Positions 13,929 to 18,277 of a stretch of 18,277 nt of DNA are shown here, piece by piece. Both the position numbers and the translations under genes were made by a program. Each line of letters begins with the position of its first letter. Positions within the stretch are counted from its first letter, which is position 1. The stretch comes from Helicobacteraceae bacterium (lineage in GTDB: Bacteria; Campylobacterota; Campylobacteria; Campylobacterales; Sulfurimonadaceae). The DNA lies in the NCBI GenBank assembly GCA_030613795.1, contig JAUWLG010000004.1, positions 1-18,277 on the forward strand. The letters run 5' to 3'. The notes beneath the pieces were generated by a model. That model was not told the origin of the DNA, did not search any database, and worked only from the letters and a program-made list of their open reading frames with translations.

Positions 13929-14159
13929 AAGATGGCGTAGCTCATCTTAAACAAGTCTAAAGATGAAGAACAACACAACATATCTGGCTTTGAAAAAAGT
14001 CTTAGATTTGGTGCAGGTTGTACTGGATGTGAACCCGAAGGATATCTTCTGTTAAGAAAGTAAGCTGAGAGCTTAATTTTAAGGAGTAAAGTAACATGAA
14101 TAGAAGCCAACGGCTTCCAGTACGTCGAAAGGTGAACTCCAGTGCAAGATACGCCGAAG
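13929..14159 (+). other. Structured-looking sequence without a recognisable gene; possible RNA element or intron remnant
   Basis: Several short perfect hairpins lie in order on the plus strand: AAGATG/CATCTT (13929-13948), GAAG/CTTC (14037-14049), TAAGCT-GAG-AGCTTA (14061-14075) and GAAGCC-AAC-GGCTTC (14103-14117). GGCGTA (13934-13939) can pair with TACGCC (14150-14155) to close the whole segment. Two tiny open frames exist: one of about 40 codons without ATG, ending ...GAGCTGCEPEGYLLLRK at 14064, and a 25-codon frame from ATG 14096 with AAGGAG upstream, ending at 14173 inside trpB. Neither resembles a known protein. The style of 14080-14155 reminds me of group II intron domain I sequence, but I cannot confirm this; no reverse transcriptase or domain V is present. 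Confidence 0.35.
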
Positions 14160-15368
14160 CTAAGGCTTTTTAGGGATTGGATGGTTTTCTACTACAAAAT
14201 CTATGTCTTTGTCGCCACGACCACTGAGATTAATAAGAATAGAATCTTTTGGATTTGCCCTCGCCAGTTTCATGGCATATGCAACCGCGTGAGCTGACTC
14301 AAGCGCCGGAATGATCCCCTCTAACTGTGAGAGTTTGTAAAATGCATCAATTGCCTCTTCATCATTACAGGTACCTACAATTGTACGTCCGATATCACGA
14401 AGGTGAGCATGTTCCGGTCCGACAGACGGGTAGTCAATACCCGAACCTATAGAGTATACCGGAGCCGGCTCACCGTTTTCATCTTTAAGCATTATAGAGT
14501 TAAAACCATGCATGATCCCCTCTTCTCCATAAGTAAGCGACGCAGCATGTTGACCAAGTTTGGTTCCGACACCTAACGGCTCCACACCATGAAGTTTTAC
14601 AGGGTCATCTATAAACCCGGAAAATAGCCCCCTAGCATTAGACCCGCCGCCGACACAGGCGACAGCATGATCAGGAAGCTGACCGGTCATCTCAAAGAAC
14701 TGCTCGCGTGCTTCACTGCCAACAACACTTTGAAAGTCACGTACCATCAGTGGGAACGGGTGTGGCCCGACAACAGAGCCGATGGCATAAAGCGAGTTAT
14801 CTGCATCACCGATATAAGCCTCAAACGCCGAGTCAACCGCCTCTTTTAATGTTTTTAGTCCATGTGTGGCAGGAATAACCTTGGCACCAAGGATCTTCAT
14901 ACGTACCACATTAGGATGCTCTTTGACAATGTCCACCTCACCCATATAGATGTCGCACTCTAAGCCGAAATAAGCTGCTGCCGTAGCCAGAGCAACACCA
15001 TGCTGCCCTGCTCCAGTTTCAGCGATCAATTTCTTCTTACCAAGATGTTTAGCGATCAAAGCCTCGGCCATACAGTGGTTAAGTTTATGGGCACCCGTGT
15101 GGTTAAGGTCTTCACGTTTAAGATAGATCTGTCCACCGCCAACAAACTCACTAAGGTTTTTAGCATAGTAGACCGGTGTCGGACGCCCTTGGTAATGTTT
15201 ACGGATCTTTTTTAGTTCATGACGAAACTCATGTGATTTTGATAGTGTGTTATACGCTTCGGTGATCTCTTTAAACGCTTGTTCCAGTTGTGGCGGAATA
15301 AACGCTCCACCATACTTTCCAAAATAACCATTTTCATCGGGGGTACTAGCAAGATATGACTTCTCCAT
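14160..15368 (-). CDS. trpB: Tryptophan synthase beta subunit
   Basis: TrpB condenses indole with serine to give tryptophan, using PLP. The 402 residues carry the expected features: [12 protein letters not shown] (14-25), [14 protein letters not shown] (61-74), the PLP lysine in GAHKLNHCM (Lys95), [10 protein letters not shown] (117-126) with Glu117 as catalytic acid, [10 protein letters not shown] (240-249) for the phosphate, the COMM region ([19 protein letters not shown]), and LSGRGDKD (381-388). HKLNHC replaces the common HKINN, a variant that keeps HKxN. AAAGGA lies just before the ATG. No trpA or other trp gene is adjacent, so it is a detached copy; a second trpAB elsewhere cannot be excluded. 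The stop codon abuts the unexplained structured segment. Confidence 0.95.
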   Translation of the reverse strand: MEKSYLASTPDENGYFGKYGGAFIPPQLEQAFKEITEAYNTLSKSHEFRHELKKIRKHYQGRPTPVYYAKNLSEFVGGGQIYLKREDLNHTGAHKLNHCMAEALIAKHLGKKKLIAETGAGQHGVALATAAAYFGLECDIYMGEVDIVKEHPNVVRMKILGAKVIPATHGLKTLKEAVDSAFEAYIGDADNSLYAIGSVVGPHPFPLMVRDFQSVVGSEAREQFFEMTGQLPDHAVACVGGGSNARGLFSGFIDDPVKLHGVEPLGVGTKLGQHAASLTYGEEGIMHGFNSIMLKDENGEPAPVYSIGSGIDYPSVGPEHAHLRDIGRTIVGTCNDEEAIDAFYKLSQLEGIIPALESAHAVAYAMKLARANPKDSILINLSGRGDKDIDFVVENHPIPKKP

Positions 15369-15598
15369 GAGTTTCCTTTAAAATTAAGTATTGTGGATTA
15401 TTCTAGCAAAAGTCAAATAAAATTGACTTCTCCCCTTAAGAGCATCAAGATACAGTGAAACAGATGCAGGTCGGATTAATAACTTTAGACTTTTTGACAC
15501 CTTCGTAAATGCTGAATTTTAACGCCTTTGTATTTTCGTCCACCCTATTTAAGTATTTGGGCATATAATTTTCCAACATAATATTTTAAGGATGCCCA
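15369..15598. promoter_or_regulatory. Divergent trpB / alcohol dehydrogenase promoter region
   Basis: AAGTCAA-N6-TTGACTT (15410-15429) is a perfect 7-bp inverted repeat. On the minus strand it supplies a TTGACT -35-like hexamer for trpB, followed by an extended -10-like TGCTAGAAT. For the plus-strand operon, TTGACA (15494-15499), 17 bp, then TTTTAA (15517-15522) is one candidate; TATAAT (15564-15569), 30 bases before the ATG, is another. AAGGA (15588-15592) is the ribosome-binding site for the dehydrogenase. The dyad could be an operator or simply two back-to-back -35 elements. Confidence 0.45.
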
Positions 15599-16744
15599 AT
15601 GAATGATTTTACCTATTACAACCCTACAAAGATCGACTTTGGAAGAGGAAAAGAGAACACTATAGGTAAACATATCAAAGAAGCTGGAGTTGAGAGTGTT
15701 TTGTTGGTCTATGGAACGGGCAGTATTAAAAAAAGCGCTCTTTATGAGACAACTATACACGCACTTCAAGAGAGCGGTATCGCATATAAAGAGTTGGACG
15801 GGGTTGTCAGCAATCCGCTTCTAAGCAGGGTTAACGACGGTATAAAGATCGCAAAAGAGCACAAGCTTCAAGCCGTTCTTGGTGTCGGTGGCGGTTCTGT
15901 TGCCGATTCTGCCAAGGCGATAGCTTCCGGTGCCAAGTACGACGGTGATGTCTGGGACTTTTTCATCCAGAAGGCACAGGTCACCGAAGCACTGCCCGTC
16001 TTTACCGTTATGACCTTGGCGGCAACCGCGAGTGAGATGAACGGAAATTCCGTTGTTATGAATGATGAGACTAAACAGAAATATTCATTTTCATCTGTTT
16101 TAGTAAACCCCGTCGTCTCCGTGATCAACCCTGAGTTGATGGCAACGGTCAGTCAAGAGTATTTGGCCTATTCGGCTGTTGATATTATTGCCCACAGTAT
16201 TGAGATCTATTTCACTGCTTCAACACACCCGAACTTTAACTCCAGAGTAGTCGAGTCCATTGTCAAAAGTGTCATTGAGACGACTGAGATATTGCTGGAA
16301 GATCCAAATGACTATGACGCAAGAGGCGAGTTTGCCTGGGTAGCATCACAAGCACTAAATGGTTTAACCCCTGCAGGAACAGCAGGCGGAAGTTTTCCGA
16401 ACCATATCATAGAACATGACTTGTCCGCTCTCTATAATGTAGCGCATGGTGCAGGACTTTCTATTGTCATCCCGGCCTGGATGAAATGGTACAAAGAACA
16501 AAACACTGCACAATTTGAACGCTTTGCAAAAGAGGTGTTTGGCGTAAATGGTGCCGATGCGGGTATAGAAAAACTTGAATCCTGGTTTGCCAAAATAGGC
16601 TCACCTGTACGCTTGCAGGATGCGAATATTCCAAAAGAAGGTATCGAAGCATTGGCACTAAACGCGAGCGAATTAGCAAAGATATGGGGAATGGGTGATC
16701 TTTATTCGAAAGAGATCATTGCAGAGATATTAGAAAAAGCATAA
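15599..16744 (+). CDS. Iron-containing (group III) alcohol dehydrogenase, YqhD/BDH-like
   Basis: The 381-residue cytoplasmic NAD(P)H-dependent enzyme interconverts aldehydes and alcohols. The start FTYYNPTKIDFGRG (4-17) and the cofactor loop GVGGGSVADSAKAIA (95-109) are typical of YqhD and butanol dehydrogenases. The four metal ligands are in place: Asp195 and His199 in SAVDIIAHSIE, His273 in IIEHDLSALYN and His283 in VAHGAGLS, with the usual 10-residue spacing of the last two. The length matches the family. The metal (Zn or Fe) and substrate cannot be read; in E. coli YqhD reduces toxic aldehydes. A nitroreductase gene follows 17 bases later with a near-perfect Shine-Dalgarno, so the pair probably forms a detoxification or fermentative operon. 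Confidence 0.92.
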   Translation: MNDFTYYNPTKIDFGRGKENTIGKHIKEAGVESVLLVYGTGSIKKSALYETTIHALQESGIAYKELDGVVSNPLLSRVNDGIKIAKEHKLQAVLGVGGGSVADSAKAIASGAKYDGDVWDFFIQKAQVTEALPVFTVMTLAATASEMNGNSVVMNDETKQKYSFSSVLVNPVVSVINPELMATVSQEYLAYSAVDIIAHSIEIYFTASTHPNFNSRVVESIVKSVIETTEILLEDPNDYDARGEFAWVASQALNGLTPAGTAGGSFPNHIIEHDLSALYNVAHGAGLSIVIPAWMKWYKEQNTAQFERFAKEVFGVNGADAGIEKLESWFAKIGSPVRLQDANIPKEGIEALALNASELAKIWGMGDLYSKEIIAEILEKA

Positions 16745-16761
16745 AATTAAGGAGGAATGAT

Positions 16762-17391
16762 ATGAAATATGAATTTATGAAGGCGATGGATTTCAGACAT
16801 GCGTGCAAGGTTTTTGATAAGACTAAAAAGATACCCGCTGACGATATGAACTATATCCTGGAGGCGGGACGCAAGTCACCGTCATCGTTTGGTATGGAAG
16901 CGTGGAAGTTTCTGGTGATCACCAATGAAGCGCTAAAAGCAAAGTTGAGACCTGTCTGTTGGGATCAAGAGCAGATCACAAGCTGTTCGCACCTGGTTAT
17001 TGTTTTAGCAGGCATTGACAGTGCCAAAGTTGAAAGCGGTATGCCTGAAAAAAGATTTAAACGAAGAGAGATGCCGCAGGAGACATTTGATTTTTATATG
17101 AACATCTATGCTGAGCATCTGAAGCAGACCTTGAGCTCTGATGAGAACATTTACGCCTGGACAGCAAAGCAGAGCTACATAGCCGCAGGAAACATGATGA
17201 CAGCCGCTGCATTTGCAGGTATTGACTCTTGTCCGATCGAAGGTTTTGAAAAAGCAAAAGTTGAAGAGATATTAGGTTTGGACAGTAGCAAATATCAAGT
17301 AGCTATGGTCTTGCCTTTTGGCTACAGAATCAATGAACAATCTGAGCAGCTGCGATTGCCTTTTGAAGAAGTTGTTGAGTTTATTGATTAG
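16762..17391 (+). CDS. NAD(P)H-dependent nitroreductase family flavoprotein (NfsB-like)
   Basis: The 209-residue FMN enzyme is expected to act as a dimer, reducing nitroaromatics, quinones or enones with NAD(P)H. FMN-contact regions are visible: FRHACKVFDKTKKI (11-24, the usual R-x-S-x-R-x-F block), KSPSSFGMEAWKFLVI (38-53), AAGNMMTAAAFAGIDSCPIEGFE (141-163) and VLPFGYRI (183-190). AAGGAGG lies 6 bases before the ATG, the best ribosome-binding site in the window. It is co-transcribed with the alcohol dehydrogenase. Its last 11 bases overlap the end of the convergent YyaL-like gene, so the two genes share stop regions with no room for a separate terminator. Confidence 0.9.
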   Translation: MKYEFMKAMDFRHACKVFDKTKKIPADDMNYILEAGRKSPSSFGMEAWKFLVITNEALKAKLRPVCWDQEQITSCSHLVIVLAGIDSAKVESGMPEKRFKRREMPQETFDFYMNIYAEHLKQTLSSDENIYAWTAKQSYIAAGNMMTAAAFAGIDSCPIEGFEKAKVEEILGLDSSKYQVAMVLPFGYRINEQSEQLRLPFEEVVEFID

Positions 17392-18277
17392 TGAGCGGTA
17401 CCAGCCCCTCTATCTTTTCAGCCACTTTTGCCAACTCTCTGTCGTAAGCAAAACAGCGATCGACTTTACACGCTAAAAAGTTATCAGTATCTTCTTTGAC
17501 TTTGGTAACTAGATAGGGATACCGTATTGTTTTAATGGCATTTCGCTTCACATTCAACACATCTTTTTTTTGTTTAAGCACCACAACCCCATACTCCTGC
17601 ATCAAAAGTGCAATCGCACTTGAGGGAACAAGATCCTGCTTCTCTTCGATCTCCGCCATTTTTGTCTCTAAAGAGCGCTTGGCAATGTTCTCAAATCCTA
17701 AATTCTCGGACAAGGCTGCCAGTCTAAACAAATTCTGCATCATCCGTCCATAACTCGAGGTGTAATATTTGTCATTCAGGTCAACATCAATATTAAGCCC
17801 ATCATCTGCCTGAACCCATCTACCCTCTCTGTAAAAGAGAAAAATCGCCTGTTCCATCAGACGGTTCGCCAGTGCAAGTTTTTGCGTCTCATAATCGGCC
17901 TCATACCCTGCGATCAAGGCGGAGATCAAAAAAGTGTAGTCTTCCAACAGTCCTTCTTGTTTAGGTTTTTCACCGTATAAAGTCTGATGGTACAATCTAT
18001 TTTTAGGAAACATCAGTTTAAGCAACTGACTAAGATGATTGTTTGCAACAGTGATATATTTTCTGTCAACTGCCTTTGCTCTGTAGAGTGCTTCTATCAT
18101 CATGGCGTTCCAGGCGGTAATGATCTTTGTATCAACAAATGGGTACTTACGGCTTTCTCTTACTTTTTGCAAAGATCTTCGAAATGCATAAAAACCTTTT
18201 GGTCGTCTGTCCGTATAAAAATTGAGATGCAGCTTTCCCTCAAAGTTCATAAAACCACCATACTCCATCGCCTCATC
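17381..18277 (-). CDS. YyaL-type thioredoxin-domain (DUF255/SPATA20) protein, C-terminal part; gene runs off the right edge
   Basis: 298 codons are visible; the frame is open through the right edge (upstream codons read DEA before MEYGGF), so the Met at 18268 is internal. The segment matches the alpha/alpha-toroid C-terminal part of YyaL proteins (usually 600-700 residues): KVRESRKYPFVDTKIITAWNAMMIEALYRA parallels the family block VRxxRxxPxxDDKIxTxWNxLMIxALAxA, and EGLLEDYTFLISALI and SSYGRMMQNLFRLAALSE fit later repeats. The N-terminal thioredoxin-like domain is outside the window. The biochemical role of the family is unsettled. The conserved DDK is DTK here. It overlaps the convergent nitroreductase gene by 11 bases. 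Confidence 0.85.
   Translation of the reverse strand, partial: DEAMEYGGFMNFEGKLHLNFYTDRRPKGFYAFRRSLQKVRESRKYPFVDTKIITAWNAMMIEALYRAKAVDRKYITVANNHLSQLLKLMFPKNRLYHQTLYGEKPKQEGLLEDYTFLISALIAGYEADYETQKLALANRLMEQAIFLFYREGRWVQADDGLNIDVDLNDKYYTSSYGRMMQNLFRLAALSENLGFENIAKRSLETKMAEIEEKQDLVPSSAIALLMQEYGVVVLKQKKDVLNVKRNAIKTIRYPYLVTKVKEDTDNFLACKVDRCFAYDRELAKVAEKIEGLVPLTNQ

Noticed and set aside
13883..13930. TTAAGGG tract as a CRISPR or telomere
   Set aside because: There are no spacers, the unit is only 7 bp, and the tract is internal to a chromosome-like gene context.
13963..14055. 30-codon frame MKNNTTYLALKK... on the plus strand
   Set aside because: No ribosome-binding site, no similarity I recognise, and other frames over the same bases look equally plausible.
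13922..14110. 62-codon minus-strand frame with TTG start across the structured segment
   Set aside because: It starts with TTG without a ribosome-binding site, runs into the TTAAGGG tract and is cysteine/serine/proline-rich in a way typical of non-coding sequence.
14096..14173. 25-codon frame MNRSQRLPVRRK... with AAGGAG upstream
   Set aside because: Very short, strongly basic, overlaps trpB antisense and a perfect hairpin; kept only as a note within the unexplained segment.

Overview
The window reads as Campylobacterota (Epsilonproteobacteria) chromosome, most like a free-living Sulfurimonas- or Sulfurovum-type organism. The grounds are protein-level resemblances: a short RecO of the Helicobacter/Campylobacter type, a small periplasmic CXXCH cytochrome, and the general look of TrpB and the signalling proteins. 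Base composition is moderately AT-rich, with very AT-rich gene-free stretches. No rRNA, tRNA, CRISPR array, transposase or integrase gene was found.

Layout. Positions 1-2421 (minus) hold the N-terminal 807 codons of glutamate synthase large subunit (gltB), divergent from recO (2601-3218, plus). An AT-rich gene-free stretch (3219-3600) precedes a secreted monohaem cytochrome c'-like protein (3601-4029, plus). A tightly coupled three-gene glycosylation operon follows on the minus strand (6741 down to 4122): GtrA-like flippase, DPM1-type polyprenyl-phosphate glycosyltransferase and GT39-type integral membrane glycosyltransferase. A nucleoside 2-deoxyribosyltransferase gene (6800-7288, plus) diverges from it.

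Positions 7310-12066 (minus) carry the most unusual content: four consecutive genes that look like one envelope complex. In transcription order they encode a coiled-coil protein with four membrane segments, a membrane-anchored von Willebrand A-like protein, a MotA/ExbB-like channel subunit with a long coiled-coil tail containing five 26-residue tandem repeats, and a single-pass MotB/ExbD-like partner with a coiled coil and a C-terminal PPCW domain. The pairing recalls the ZorA/ZorB motor of Zorya anti-phage defence, but the accompanying genes differ from the Zorya types I know. The function is unknown; defence, envelope maintenance or transport are all possible.

Upstream on the same strand are a membrane-anchored Hpt phosphotransfer protein (12282-12842) and a DUF4395/Rrf2-regulator pair (13782 down to 12938) with a good sigma-70-type promoter. 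Behind that promoter lie six perfect TTAAGGG heptamers and about 245 bp of structured-looking sequence with no convincing gene. Next come a trpB without trpA beside it (14160-15368, minus), a divergent iron-type alcohol dehydrogenase plus nitroreductase operon (15599-17391, plus), and the C-terminal part of a YyaL-type (thioredoxin-domain/DUF255) protein running off the right edge (17381-18277, minus).

All functional calls come from reading motifs by eye; no database search was possible.
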